From positions 310,001 through 374,000 of the forward strand of contig NZ_JBMMUF010000002.1 of the NCBI RefSeq assembly GCF_049257235.1: DNA of 64,000 nucleotides, given 5' to 3'. The notes beneath the pieces were generated by a model that saw nothing but the letters and a program-made list of their open reading frames with translations, made no database searches and had not been told where the DNA came from. This document shows positions 51,560-61,725 of the stretch, piece after piece; position 1 is the first letter of the stretch, and each line of letters begins with the position of its first letter. This DNA comes from Pseudoalteromonas sp049257235. GTDB lineage: Bacteria; Pseudomonadota; Gammaproteobacteria; Enterobacterales; Alteromonadaceae. The position numbers and the translations under genes were made by a program.

Positions 51560-52555
51560 ATGAAGTACTTGCTTTGGGCAACATTGATTGTGTCGCTGCA
51601 GGTCGTCGCTCAGTCTGACCCGCAATCAGCATATCGTGCGCAGCAGGCAACCAAAACCCTATTTACCGATATTGTCGCTACAGATAATCGCGCAATCGCA
51701 GTGGGCCAGCATGGCACTATTGTGTTTACGGATGATGGTCAAACATGGCAACAAGCTAATTCACCTGTGGACATATTGCTTACGGCTGTTGAATTCGTGG
51801 ATAACCAAAATGGTTGGGCATGCGGTCACGATGCTACTATTTTAAACACCCAAGATGGTGGCCAAAATTGGCAAGTCCAACAATTTAAACCCGGTATCGA
51901 TAAGCCGTGTTTGGATATTATGTTTAGCGATGTAAATAACGGTATCGCCGTTGGCGCTTATGGCATGTTTTTCGTCACAGATGATGGCGGCCAAACGTGG
52001 ACCAAACGCTTCTTAGACTCGCTGTTATTTCCAGAAGACAGAGATTACTTGCTCGATTTGAAAGAGAACGACCCAGAAGGGTTTGAGATTGAGAGTGCCT
52101 CAATCTTACCGCATTTTAACCGTATTAAGACCACCAATAATGGCATCTATATTGTTGGCGAAATGGGACTCATTGCGCTGAGCCAAAATGGTGGCCAGAC
52201 GTGGCTGCGTGAAGAAGAGATTTACATGGGTTCTTTTTTCGATGTTGCGCAGTTTGGTGATCGTGTGTTCGTTGCTGGCTTGCGTGGTAATGCCTTCACT
52301 TACGCGCAAGATGACGGTTGGCAGCAATTAGAAAGTGCTGAGCAAGCAACCATGAATAGCATCATGACTACGCCAAACGATGGGCTCTATATTTTTGGTA
52401 ATTCCGCCATGATTTACCACCTTGAAAGTGCAGAGGATATGCAGCTGAAAACTAAGCAATTAGATGATGGTAAAGCTATTCTCAATGGTGTTGTGTTTAA
52501 AGGTCAGTTGCTGTTAGTGACCGAAGCAGGGATTAAAAGCGAGGAGTTAAAATAG
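51560..52555 (+). CDS. YCF48/BNR-type exported protein
   Basis: A 331-residue protein with signal peptide about 1-18 (MKYLLWATLIVSLQVVAQS). Several Asp-box-like repeats (DDGQTWQQ, QDGGQNWQV, DDGGQTWTK, QNGGQTWLR) spaced about 45 residues apart build a beta propeller as in YCF48/HCF136. Such proteins in this cassette are thought to help assemble membrane partners. The next gene begins 2 bp after its stop. Confidence 0.88.
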   Translation: MKYLLWATLIVSLQVVAQSDPQSAYRAQQATKTLFTDIVATDNRAIAVGQHGTIVFTDDGQTWQQANSPVDILLTAVEFVDNQNGWACGHDATILNTQDGGQNWQVQQFKPGIDKPCLDIMFSDVNNGIAVGAYGMFFVTDDGGQTWTKRFLDSLLFPEDRDYLLDLKENDPEGFEIESASILPHFNRIKTTNNGIYIVGEMGLIALSQNGGQTWLREEEIYMGSFFDVAQFGDRVFVAGLRGNAFTYAQDDGWQQLESAEQATMNSIMTTPNDGLYIFGNSAMIYHLESAEDMQLKTKQLDDGKAILNGVVFKGQLLLVTEAGIKSEELK

Positions 52556-52557
52556 TC

Positions 52558-54876
52558 ATGCAAAGACTCGTGGAATCTTTAGAGCGCAGTTTATTTCGTC
52601 ATCGCGTATGGGTTATTGCGGCATTTATTATTGCAACAGTGGTGCTTGCTTTTCAGGCAACCAAATTGAAGCTAGACGCTTCGTTTAACAAGAATATTCC
52701 CTTAAATCATGAATACATGAAGGTGTACACCAAACACGAAAAGCAATTTGGTGGCGCTAATGGCATCCTAATTTCTGTATGTGATGCCAACGGTGACATC
52801 TTCAATGAAGAGTTTTTTACGCAATTAAAAGCGGTTCATGATCAACTCTATTTTATTCCCGGCGTAAACCGTCCATTGGTTAATTCTATATTTTCACCTA
52901 GTGCTCGATTCGTCGAGGTGGTTGAAGATGGTTTCAGTGGCGGCCCAATTATTCCGGCAAACTTTACCGCGGATAAGCGTGGTTTAGCGCAAGTAAAAGA
53001 AAACATCGAAAAAGCCAAGGTAGTAGGGCGCATGATTGCATCTGACTATTCTTGTGCCATGGTTAGCGCACAGCTAATGGAGTTTGACCCGCAAACCGGT
53101 GAACAGCTCGATACATTGTCTATTGCTGAGCAATTAGAGACGAAAATCCGTGGTGATTTGAGTACTGATAATGTCAGTATTCACATTATAGGTTTCGCTA
53201 AAATGGCAGGCGATATCGCCAATGGTGCTAAAGATGTGGTGTTGTTCTTTGCCATTGCAATTGCCATTACCTTTATCATGGTGTGGTTGTTCTGTCGCAG
53301 CTTTAAACTTACTTTGCTACCCATCATTTGTTCTTTTATCGCCGTTGTGTGGCAGTTGGGTTTACTTTCCTCCTTGGGCTTTGGCTTAGACCCAATGTCG
53401 ATTTTGGTCCCGTTTTTGGTTTTCGCTATTGGTGTGAGCCACGGTGTGCAAATGATCAACGACATCGCCAAGAAAGTACAATTAGGCTCTGATACAAAAA
53501 CTGCTGCGGAGTCGAGTTTTAAGGCATTGATGATCCCAGGCGGCATCGCTTTGCTATCTGATACTGTTGGCTTTATGACATTACTCGCCATCGATATCGG
53601 CATTATTCGTGAACTGGCTATTACAGCAAGTTTGGGTGTGGCGGTGATTATCTTCACTAACCTAGTACTGTTACCTGTTGCTGCATCTTACCTCGACGGT
53701 AAGGGCATGCATGTGATGACTGCTGACAATAAAAAGAAAGATTCATTATTTGTTGTTCGTGAGGCGCTCGTCGCGTTAACAAACAGAAAAAATGCGGCGG
53801 TTGTGCTGGTACTCACTGCATTGCTGTTTGCTTTTGGTTTCTGGCAATCGCAAAAAATGCACATTGGTGATCTTCATGCTGGTGCACCAGCACTTCATGA
53901 AGAGGCAGTGTATAACCAAGACACATTTTTAATCTCTGACAGATATGCAATCTCCGTCGATATTTTGAAGGTGATTGTTGAGGCTTATCCAGCAGCATGT
54001 ACAGAGCACGACGTTATGGAGCGTATCAGACAGTTCCAATGGCGCATGGATAACGTGCCTGGCGTGCAAAGTAGTGTGTCGTTGGCGAGTGTCGCGCAAG
54101 CGGTTAACGCAGGTTACAACGAAGGTAACTTAAAATGGCAAACACTGCCTCGTAACACCGCATCTTTGGTTCAGGCGTCGTCGCGTGTAGAAACTAGTTC
54201 AGGTCTACTTAATGGTGATTGCTCTGTGATGCCAGTGATCATCTTCATGCAAGACCACAAAGCGCAAAGCATTGATGAAGTGGTTGCTGCCGTCAAAGAG
54301 TTTGGTGCTGAATTTGGAAATGACAAAGTTTCTTTCCGACTCGCTTCTGGCCCCATCGGAGTAATGGCGGCAACCAATGAATCAGTGTCGCAAGCACAGA
54401 CACCGATGATGCTCTATGTGTATGGTGCTGTGATTGCGCTGTGTTTGGTAAGTTTCCGCTCGCTACGTGCGACTATTGCGGTTGTGCTTCCTCTATACGT
54501 GGTGTCGACATTGGCGCAAGCATTAATGGTGGGCCTGGAGATAGGTCTGACCGTATCAACTCTGCCGGTTATCGCATTAGGGGTGGGTATTGGCGTGGAC
54601 TACGGGATTTATATCTTGTCGTCTAAGATGATCCAGCTAAACCAAGGATTAACCCTGAGCCAAGCGTATCGAAATGCGCTGGTAGAGCGTGGCAGTGCGG
54701 TACTGTTTACAGGCATTACTTTGGCGGTGGGAGTAAGTACGTGGATTTTCTCTGCGCTTAAATTCCAAGCCGATATGGGTATCCTCTTAACCTTCATGTT
54801 CCTCGTGAATATGATCGGTGCTCTAGTCCTAATTCCTGCAATTAGCGCATTCCTCTGGTCTGACCAGAAAAAATAA
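52558..54876 (+). CDS. RND-superfamily transporter (MMPL-like)
   Basis: A 772-residue inner-membrane protein with about 12 membrane segments in two halves and two large periplasmic loops (about 40-220 and 430-610), the layout of HpnN/MMPL transporters. The motif GVSHGVQMINDIAKKVQLGS in the first half and GVGIGVDYGIYILSSKMIQL in the second are the RND segment-4 and -10 equivalents with acidic residues. Such transporters move lipids or hopanoids to the outer membrane. With the three preceding genes it would form an envelope-spanning system. Confidence 0.9.
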   Translation: MQRLVESLERSLFRHRVWVIAAFIIATVVLAFQATKLKLDASFNKNIPLNHEYMKVYTKHEKQFGGANGILISVCDANGDIFNEEFFTQLKAVHDQLYFIPGVNRPLVNSIFSPSARFVEVVEDGFSGGPIIPANFTADKRGLAQVKENIEKAKVVGRMIASDYSCAMVSAQLMEFDPQTGEQLDTLSIAEQLETKIRGDLSTDNVSIHIIGFAKMAGDIANGAKDVVLFFAIAIAITFIMVWLFCRSFKLTLLPIICSFIAVVWQLGLLSSLGFGLDPMSILVPFLVFAIGVSHGVQMINDIAKKVQLGSDTKTAAESSFKALMIPGGIALLSDTVGFMTLLAIDIGIIRELAITASLGVAVIIFTNLVLLPVAASYLDGKGMHVMTADNKKKDSLFVVREALVALTNRKNAAVVLVLTALLFAFGFWQSQKMHIGDLHAGAPALHEEAVYNQDTFLISDRYAISVDILKVIVEAYPAACTEHDVMERIRQFQWRMDNVPGVQSSVSLASVAQAVNAGYNEGNLKWQTLPRNTASLVQASSRVETSSGLLNGDCSVMPVIIFMQDHKAQSIDEVVAAVKEFGAEFGNDKVSFRLASGPIGVMAATNESVSQAQTPMMLYVYGAVIALCLVSFRSLRATIAVVLPLYVVSTLAQALMVGLEIGLTVSTLPVIALGVGIGVDYGIYILSSKMIQLNQGLTLSQAYRNALVERGSAVLFTGITLAVGVSTWIFSALKFQADMGILLTFMFLVNMIGALVLIPAISAFLWSDQKK

Positions 54877-54893
54877 TGTGAATACTTGTGTAC

Positions 54894-54919
54894 AGAAATG
54901 GCCATAACTGGCCATTTCT
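54894..54919 (+). terminator. Hairpin after the RND gene
   Basis: AGAAATGGCC / GGCCATTTCT with ATAACT loop, 17 bp downstream of the stop, followed by ATCTATATTTTG. Terminator-like though the T run is interrupted. Confidence 0.6.
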
Positions 54920-55073
54920 ATCTATATTTTGTGAATAGATAGCCAACATGCTGAAATCATTGGTCTGATTTCACTAAAAATGCTTTTTATTAACTGTAAA
55001 AACGTTAGAATTTACTCGGCTAATCGCTTTTCAGTTTCCCGTTCACAAGGCGGTATAGATTAAGGAACACACA

Positions 55074-58000
55074 ATGACACAAAATGATGGTCACGCTAGT
55101 GTTATTCTCAGTAACGTTAGCAAGCTTATAAAAAGCAAAGTTCAAGAAGACAAAGTGTCACTCGTCGATAAGTTCGCGCAAGCATTGTATCGAACTATGT
55201 CGGCAGAGGACCTAGCGCACAGAAATGATAGTGACCTATACGGAGCAGCTTTAAGCCTTTGGAATTCCCTTGAGGGAAATAAAGGTGATGAGCCAGTTAT
55301 CCGTGTTTTTAACCCAGAAGTTTCTAAGCATGGTTGGCAATCCTCTCACACCATCGTAGAAATCATCGCCAAAGATATGCCGTTCTTAGTTGATTCGGTT
55401 CGCATGTCTTTAAACAGAGCCAACATTGCTTCGCATTTAATGTTACATGCGCCGCTAAAAATCCAACGTGATGACTCGGGCGCAATTACCAATCTTTCAA
55501 ACTTAAAAGCAGAGCAAGAATCAAGTTCTACTAAAACAGTGTTCTTTATTGAGATTGATCGCCAAACAGATAATGGTGAAATCAACGCGTTTAAAGCTGA
55601 GCTTGATTCAGTGTTGAATGATGTGTCTGTAGCCGTTGAAGATTGGCAGCCAATTCGCACCAAGCTCCTAGAGGTGATCAAAGAGCTACCAAAACGTCCA
55701 AATAATGTGACCGATTTGGAAATGCAAGAAACTATCGAGTTTCTAGAGTGGCTTGCTGGTGATAACTTCACATTCATGGGTTATCGCCAATACGATTTAA
55801 AACCTGTCAAAGGTGATCATCAACTTAAAGGCGTAAAGGGTTCTAGTTTAGGCTTGATGAAAAACTCAGACGAAGAGCAAGTACGTTTACTGTCTGACAT
55901 GCCAGAGATTGCGCGCAAAGAAGCGCGAAGCAATAACTTACTGGTATTAACCAAAACAAATTCGATTTCGCGTGTACATCGTCCTGCGCATACTGATTAC
56001 ATTGGTATCAAGCGCTTTGACAAAGACGGCAATGTCGTCGGGGAAGACCGCTTTATCGGGTTATTCTCTTCGAGTTTCTATAACAATAGCGCTGCTGATG
56101 TGCCGGTATTGCGTTCGAAAATTCGCCGTGTACTAGAAATGAGTGACTTTGCTAACGGTACGCATGCCTATAAAGCGGTACTAAACATCCTTGAGACATA
56201 CCCACGCGATGAGTTAGTACAGGCCCGTGAAAGTGAGCTGCTTGATGTAGCAATGGGTGTACTGCACATTCAAGAGCGTGATATGTGTCGCTTGTTTGTG
56301 CGTAAAGACACCTACGGGCGTTTCTTCTCGTGCATGGTGTATGTACCACGTGAACGCTACAACACAGCACTTCGCCGTGAAACGCAACAGATCCTTGCTG
56401 ATGCATTCGGTTCAAATGACAAAGTTGCATTCACCACTTACTTCTCAGAATCAAATCTTGCACGTACTCATTACATTGTGCGTGTACAAGAAGACAACGT
56501 AGACTACGACGTGAAAGATATTGAAAATAATTTAGTAGAAGCCGCCCGTACATGGGAAGACAAACTACAGTCCGCACTATTGGCACACAATGGTGAAGCG
56601 CGCGGTAATGAACTTAACCGTAAATATGCCAACGCATTTGCAAGTGCCTACAAAGATCAGGTACTCCCGAGTGCAGCAGTAGTTGATATCGAAAAGCTTG
56701 AATTGCTTGATGAAGAACACAAGTTAGAAATGTTGTTCTATCGTCCACAAGAAGAAGCCAACTCAAACATTGTTCGTTTGTCTTTGTTCCACAAAGATGA
56801 GCCGATTCACCTTTCAGACGTTATGCCAATGCTTGAAAACTTTGGTCTTCGCGTTATTGGTGAAACTCCTTATGCGGTTAAGACGTCAGACGGACGTGTT
56901 AATTGGATCATGGATTTCTCGATGCTACTAGATAGCAAAGAAATCGCCGATTTTGACAAAGTATCAGCGCGATTCCAAAAGGCATTAACGGACGTATGGA
57001 ATAACCGCCTAGAAGACGACGGCTTTAACCGTCTTGTCTTAATGGGTGGTTTGACTGGCCGCGAAGCGTCTATCTTGCGCGCATACGCAAAATACATGCG
57101 CCAGATTGGTGTGACGTTCTCACAAAGCTACATTGAAAGCACGCTGGCTAATTATCCAGCGATTGCGGCGCAAATCGTTAAATTGTTTGCTAAGAAGTTC
57201 TCAGTTAAGAGCCCAGGTACTGAAAAGGCGCTAGAGAAACTCGTTGCGCAGGTTTACGAAGCACTTGAGAGCGTAGCTAACCTAGATGATGACCGTATCA
57301 TCCGTTTGTATGTTGATTTGATCAACGCCACGCTTCGTACCAACTACTATCAACGCTCGGATGATGACTTATTTAAGTCATATATCTCATTCAAAGTGAA
57401 GCCAAGCTTGATTCCAGATGTGCCATTACCATTGCCAGCGTTTGAAATCTTCGTGTACTCACCGAGAGTGGAAGGTGTTCACTTACGTGGCGGTAAAGTA
57501 GCCCGTGGTGGTTTACGTTGGTCTGATCGTCGTGAAGATTTCCGTACAGAAGTACTGGGTCTGGTGAAAGCGCAACAGGTTAAAAACACTGTTATCGTAC
57601 CTGTGGGTTCTAAAGGTGGTTTCGTCTGTAAGCAGCTACCTACAGAACGTGAAGCGTTCTTCAAAGAAGGTCAAGAGTGCTACAAGATCTTTATTCGTGG
57701 TCTATTGGATATCACTGACAATATTGTCCATGGTGAAATCGTTGCGCCGCAGAACGTAACGCGTCACGATGAAGACGACCCGTATCTCGTAGTTGCCGCC
57801 GATAAAGGAACCGCAACTTTCTCTGATATCGCTAACGGTATCGCCCAAGAATATGGTTTCTGGCTTGGCGATGCGTTCGCATCGGGTGGTTCTATCGGCT
57901 ATGACCATAAGAAGATGGGCATCACCGCAAAAGGTGCGTGGGAGTCAGTTAAACGTCACTTCCGTGAAATCGGTATTGATTGTCAAACAACTGATTTTAC

Positions 58001-59921
58001 TGCCATTGCTATCGGTGATATGGCGGGTGACGTATTTGGTAACGGTATGTTGTTATCTAAACACACACGCTTACAAGCTGCATTTAATCACATGCATATC
58101 TTTATTGATCCAAATCCAGACGCAGCGAAGTCTTACGAAGAGCGTAAACGCATGTTCGAACTGCCGCGTTCAAGTTGGGAAGATTACAACGCAGAGTTGA
58201 TTTCTAAAGGCGGTGGCATTTTCGCTCGTAGCGCCAAGTCAATTACGTTGACACCTGAAATCAAGAAAATGATCGGCACCAAAAAGGCGGCGATGACGCC
58301 TAACGAGCTGATCAAAGCGCTACTAATGATGCCAGTCGACCTTCTTTGGAATGGTGGTATCGGTACATACATTAAAGCGAAGTCAGAAACTGACTCAGAA
58401 GTAGGCGACCGTGCCAATGATGCGTTGCGTATCAATGGCTCTGAGCTTGGAGCTAAAATCTTTGGTGAAGGCGGTAACCTTGGTGCTACGCAGCTTGGAC
58501 GTATTGAGTTCGCAGCCAAAGGTGGCCGTATTAATACGGACTTCATTGATAACGTTGGTGGTGTAGCGTGTTCGGATAACGAAGTAAACATCAAGATCTT
58601 ATTGAACTCACTGGTTGCAGAGGGCGATCTTACCAAGAAGCAACGTGACGAACTTCTGTATTCGATGACGGATGAAGTCTCTGAGCTGGTTCTAAAAGAT
58701 TGTTATCGTCAAACTCAGACTATCTCAGTGACTCAGTCAAAAGGTACGTCAACACTTAAAGAGAAAATCCGCTTCATTCATGCCCTTGAAAAAGAAGGCA
58801 AGTTGGATCGCGTGATTGAATTCTTGCCAAGTGATGAAGAGCTAGCCGAGCGCGCTGCTGCTGGTAAAGATTTGACTCGTCCTGAGCTATCAGTACTGGT
58901 TTCATATGCGAAGATGGTTCTAAAAGAAACCTTGGTGACTGATGATGTGTCTAACAACCCGTATTATCGTCAGTTGCTAGTGCAGTCATTCCCTGTGCCA
59001 CTGCGTGAGCGCTTCAACGAAGCGATGGATAACCACCCACTGCGCAGTGAAATTATCGCTACAAAACTTGCCAATAACATTGTCAATGATATGGGCTTGA
59101 ACTTTATGGTGCGTATGCACGAAGAGACCGGTGCAACCGACGCGGAAATTGCATTCTGCTACAGTATCGCACGTGAAATTTTCGAGCTACCAAGCACGTG
59201 GTCAGAAATCAGTTCACTCGATAATAAGGTTGATGCTTCTGTACAAACAGAAATGTTGTATCAGCTTCGTCGTACAGTGCGCCGTGCTACCCGTTGGTTC
59301 TTACGCCACCGCAACAAAGCGATGACTATCGAACAAAGCATTGCGCATTTTGCTCCGTGCTTTAAAGACCTTACAAACAATCTGCACAGCTACATGGTTA
59401 GTGGTGAGAGCGAGCAAATTCGCCACAACTCGCAATCGCTTGCAGAAAAAGGTGTTCCGGCACAATTGGCGATGCGTATTGTGTCACTGTCTAGCTTGTT
59501 CTCGACAATGGACTTGGCTGAAGTGGCGACACACAGCCAGCGTAGTAACTCTCTCGTAGCCAATACTTACTTTAAGTTGGGTGCACGCATGGGACTACAT
59601 TGGTTCTTGGCGCAAATCACCAACCAACCAGTACAAAACCACTGGCAAGCACTTGCACGCGCATCATACCGCGAAGAGTTAGATTGGCAGCAACGCACAC
59701 TGACAGAAGTGGTATTGAGCAGCTTTGATGACAAAGAGCAAGACGTGGACGCGCTTATCGACACGTGGATGAATTCAAACGATGCACTGTTGCAGCGTTG
59801 GCAGCAAATGCTAAGCGAGTTTAAAACGTCGCAAAGTCATGACTTTGCGAAGTTCTCAGTAGCACTTCGTGAGCTTATGTTACTTGCACACAATTGCGAT
59901 CAGCGTAACCTCGCGTCGTAA
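55074..59921 (+). CDS. gdhB: NAD-specific glutamate dehydrogenase, large 180-kDa class
   Basis: A 1615-residue enzyme that oxidatively deaminates glutamate to 2-oxoglutarate. The long N-terminal region (about 1-700) has ACT-like regulatory modules; the catalytic core starts near 780 with RGGKVARGGLRWSDRREDFR and VGSKGGFVCKQLPTEREAFF, the NAD-binding domain follows (GNGMLLSKHTRLQAAFNHMH). Length matches class L-GDH180. It feeds the TCA cycle when amino acids are abundant. Single gene with its own terminator. Confidence 0.96.
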   Translation: MTQNDGHASVILSNVSKLIKSKVQEDKVSLVDKFAQALYRTMSAEDLAHRNDSDLYGAALSLWNSLEGNKGDEPVIRVFNPEVSKHGWQSSHTIVEIIAKDMPFLVDSVRMSLNRANIASHLMLHAPLKIQRDDSGAITNLSNLKAEQESSSTKTVFFIEIDRQTDNGEINAFKAELDSVLNDVSVAVEDWQPIRTKLLEVIKELPKRPNNVTDLEMQETIEFLEWLAGDNFTFMGYRQYDLKPVKGDHQLKGVKGSSLGLMKNSDEEQVRLLSDMPEIARKEARSNNLLVLTKTNSISRVHRPAHTDYIGIKRFDKDGNVVGEDRFIGLFSSSFYNNSAADVPVLRSKIRRVLEMSDFANGTHAYKAVLNILETYPRDELVQARESELLDVAMGVLHIQERDMCRLFVRKDTYGRFFSCMVYVPRERYNTALRRETQQILADAFGSNDKVAFTTYFSESNLARTHYIVRVQEDNVDYDVKDIENNLVEAARTWEDKLQSALLAHNGEARGNELNRKYANAFASAYKDQVLPSAAVVDIEKLELLDEEHKLEMLFYRPQEEANSNIVRLSLFHKDEPIHLSDVMPMLENFGLRVIGETPYAVKTSDGRVNWIMDFSMLLDSKEIADFDKVSARFQKALTDVWNNRLEDDGFNRLVLMGGLTGREASILRAYAKYMRQIGVTFSQSYIESTLANYPAIAAQIVKLFAKKFSVKSPGTEKALEKLVAQVYEALESVANLDDDRIIRLYVDLINATLRTNYYQRSDDDLFKSYISFKVKPSLIPDVPLPLPAFEIFVYSPRVEGVHLRGGKVARGGLRWSDRREDFRTEVLGLVKAQQVKNTVIVPVGSKGGFVCKQLPTEREAFFKEGQECYKIFIRGLLDITDNIVHGEIVAPQNVTRHDEDDPYLVVAADKGTATFSDIANGIAQEYGFWLGDAFASGGSIGYDHKKMGITAKGAWESVKRHFREIGIDCQTTDFTAIAIGDMAGDVFGNGMLLSKHTRLQAAFNHMHIFIDPNPDAAKSYEERKRMFELPRSSWEDYNAELISKGGGIFARSAKSITLTPEIKKMIGTKKAAMTPNELIKALLMMPVDLLWNGGIGTYIKAKSETDSEVGDRANDALRINGSELGAKIFGEGGNLGATQLGRIEFAAKGGRINTDFIDNVGGVACSDNEVNIKILLNSLVAEGDLTKKQRDELLYSMTDEVSELVLKDCYRQTQTISVTQSKGTSTLKEKIRFIHALEKEGKLDRVIEFLPSDEELAERAAAGKDLTRPELSVLVSYAKMVLKETLVTDDVSNNPYYRQLLVQSFPVPLRERFNEAMDNHPLRSEIIATKLANNIVNDMGLNFMVRMHEETGATDAEIAFCYSIAREIFELPSTWSEISSLDNKVDASVQTEMLYQLRRTVRRATRWFLRHRNKAMTIEQSIAHFAPCFKDLTNNLHSYMVSGESEQIRHNSQSLAEKGVPAQLAMRIVSLSSLFSTMDLAEVATHSQRSNSLVANTYFKLGARMGLHWFLAQITNQPVQNHWQALARASYREELDWQQRTLTEVVLSSFDDKEQDVDALIDTWMNSNDALLQRWQQMLSEFKTSQSHDFAKFSVALRELMLLAHNCDQRNLAS

Positions 59922-59955
59922 TGTTGCACTGTTAATAAGCAGTAAAACTCTGTAG

Positions 59956-59987
59956 AATACCTCGGCTTTTTGCCGGGGTATTTTTTT
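59956..59987 (+). terminator. Terminator after gdhB
   Basis: AATACCTCGGC / GCCGGGGTATT stem with a five-T loop and seven T afterwards. It ends 11 bp before the pyrD start, so pyrD must have its own promoter in or near gdhB, or rely on readthrough. Confidence 0.88.
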
Positions 59988-59998
59988 AAGGGGAATCC

Positions 59999-61009
59999 AT
60001 GTTTTACGATTTAGCACGCCGTTTTATGTTTACTAAAGATGCAGAGTGGGCGCACGATTTTGCACTGAATAATCTGCGTCGTTTTGCCAACACACCACTA
60101 TCGCTAGCATGGTCTCAATCTGTTCAAGATAAACCGGTTGAATTTTTAGGTTTAGAGTTTAAAAACCCAGTTGGCCTAGCCGCCGGTCTTGATAAAAATG
60201 CCGAGTGTATCGATGCGTTCGCACAAATGGGCTTTGGCTTTATTGAAGTAGGGACAGTGACACCACGACCTCAAGCGGGTAATGATAAGCCGCGTATTTT
60301 CAGACTACCGCAGCAGCATGCCGTTATAAACCGTATGGGCTTCAATAACAAAGGCGTTGATAACCTAGTTGCAAACGTTAAGGCTTCAAACTACCGCGGT
60401 ATTCTCGGTATTAATATCGGCAAAAACAAAGATACTCCTAATGAGCAAGGTAAAGATGATTACATTCACTGTATGCGCAAGGTGTTTGAGCATGCCTCGT
60501 ACATCACTGTGAATATTTCTTCGCCAAATACCCCAGGGCTTCGAGACTTGCAATACGGTGAAGCATTGGATGATTTGTTGTCGAGCCTTAAAAATGAACA
60601 GCTAGACTTGATTGCAAAGCACAACAAACAGGTGCCCATGTTGGTCAAAGTCGCCCCAGATCTCGACGAAGTTCAAGTGGAGCAGGTGACACAATCATTG
60701 ATGAATAACAAGATTGATGGTGTTATCGCGACCAATACCACACTTGATAGAAGTGCAGTGCAAGGGTTGCAATACGCAGATGAAGCCGGAGGATTATCTG
60801 GACGTCCGGTACGCGCTAAATCCACGGATGTGATCAAAGAGATTAAGCGTATCTCCCAAGGTAACCTGCCAATCATTGGCGTAGGTGGTATTGATAGTGC
60901 TGAGGCAGCGACAGAAAAATTCAATGCAGGCGCGGACTTGGTGCAAGTTTACACTGGTTTTATCTACGAAGGCCCAGCGCTTGTCAAAAGGATCCTTAAC
61001 GCCTTATAA
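59999..61009 (+). CDS. pyrD: Dihydroorotate dehydrogenase (quinone), class 2
   Basis: A 336-residue membrane-associated FMN enzyme of pyrimidine synthesis, same size as E. coli PyrD. Features: N-terminal amphipathic helix (FYDLARRFMFTKDAEWAHDF), LAAGLDKNAECIDAFAQMGF, the catalytic serine region ITVNISSPNTPGLRDLQYG, and VGVGGIDSAEAATEKFNAGA. AAGGGGAATCC precedes the start. Followed by zapC and rlmKL as in E. coli. Confidence 0.96.
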   Translation: MFYDLARRFMFTKDAEWAHDFALNNLRRFANTPLSLAWSQSVQDKPVEFLGLEFKNPVGLAAGLDKNAECIDAFAQMGFGFIEVGTVTPRPQAGNDKPRIFRLPQQHAVINRMGFNNKGVDNLVANVKASNYRGILGINIGKNKDTPNEQGKDDYIHCMRKVFEHASYITVNISSPNTPGLRDLQYGEALDDLLSSLKNEQLDLIAKHNKQVPMLVKVAPDLDEVQVEQVTQSLMNNKIDGVIATNTTLDRSAVQGLQYADEAGGLSGRPVRAKSTDVIKEIKRISQGNLPIIGVGGIDSAEAATEKFNAGADLVQVYTGFIYEGPALVKRILNAL

Positions 61010-61030
61010 GGATCCGCTATTTCAGAACAA

Positions 61031-61073
61031 GATCCCTCGTAAAATATTATTAGAATTTATTTTACAGGGGATC
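61031..61073 (+). terminator. Hairpin after pyrD
   Basis: GATCCCTCGTAAAATA pairs with TATTTTACAGGGGATC across an 11-base loop, with two mismatched positions. It lies 22 bp after the pyrD stop. No clear T run follows, so termination is uncertain. Confidence 0.5.
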
Positions 61074-61144
61074 ACTTGTCGCTATAATCGAAAGTTATAA
61101 GCTTTGAAATCACTGGCTTAGCGAATAATAAAATCGAGGAAGGG

Positions 61145-61672
61145 ATGTTACAGGCACAACAGTATTGGCAATGGCTATTTTGTGAGCAAACTAATTGTTT
61201 GTTACTCGACATGGGTGACATGCAGTTCGCTACGCCTTATAAACGCCGTCAATTAACTGATGAAGCTTTGTCTAACCCGAACTTCAACCTTCAAGACGCT
61301 GATTTCTATCAACAAGTGTGTCAATACTTAGCAACGTTCTCGTTGTGGACTGACGCACAAATCTGCCAAATCGCACTCAATGCCACTGCGGTAAAACATT
61401 ACCTTAAACCGATGCTCGCCAAAAGCTGGTTTTTTGCCCCATATGCAGGCGGCCAAGTAAACCAAGAGGCTATTGTGGGTTTGACGTCTAAAGCGCAGCG
61501 TGGACAATTCCTCATCGTCGATTGCGACCAAAGTGCAAGCGTGTGTTTATGTTTAGAACCACAGTTTGCGCTTGATGATAATTTGACGCTTGCTCAGTTT
61601 GAAGTAATTAAAGTATTAAACGACAGAATTGAGCCGCTTTTCTGTGCACAAGGGCAACAAAAACGCGCCTAA
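61145..61672 (+). CDS. zapC: Cell division protein ZapC
   Basis: A 175-residue soluble protein resembling E. coli ZapC (180): the Trp-rich opening YWQWLFCEQTNCLLLDMGDM, central VKHYLKPMLAKSWFFAPY and C-terminal EVIKVLNDRIEPLF. ZapC binds and bundles FtsZ. The position between pyrD and rlmKL is conserved, which strengthens this. ATG after GAGGAAGGG. Confidence 0.85.
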   Translation: MLQAQQYWQWLFCEQTNCLLLDMGDMQFATPYKRRQLTDEALSNPNFNLQDADFYQQVCQYLATFSLWTDAQICQIALNATAVKHYLKPMLAKSWFFAPYAGGQVNQEAIVGLTSKAQRGQFLIVDCDQSASVCLCLEPQFALDDNLTLAQFEVIKVLNDRIEPLFCAQGQQKRA

Positions 61673-61725
61673 TAGTAAGGTGCTGTGATACAATCTCGAG
61701 GAATTTACGAGATAGGAAAGTCACA

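Noticed and set aside
53181..53657. Long open frame on the minus strand inside the RND gene (158 codons)
   Set aside because: It is fully inside a well-supported gene, has no ribosome site and reads as low-complexity Ser/Lys-rich sequence; a shadow of the + strand codon usage.
58184..58636. Minus-strand open frame inside gdhB (150 codons)
   Set aside because: Antisense to a strongly conserved catalytic region and without any family resemblance.
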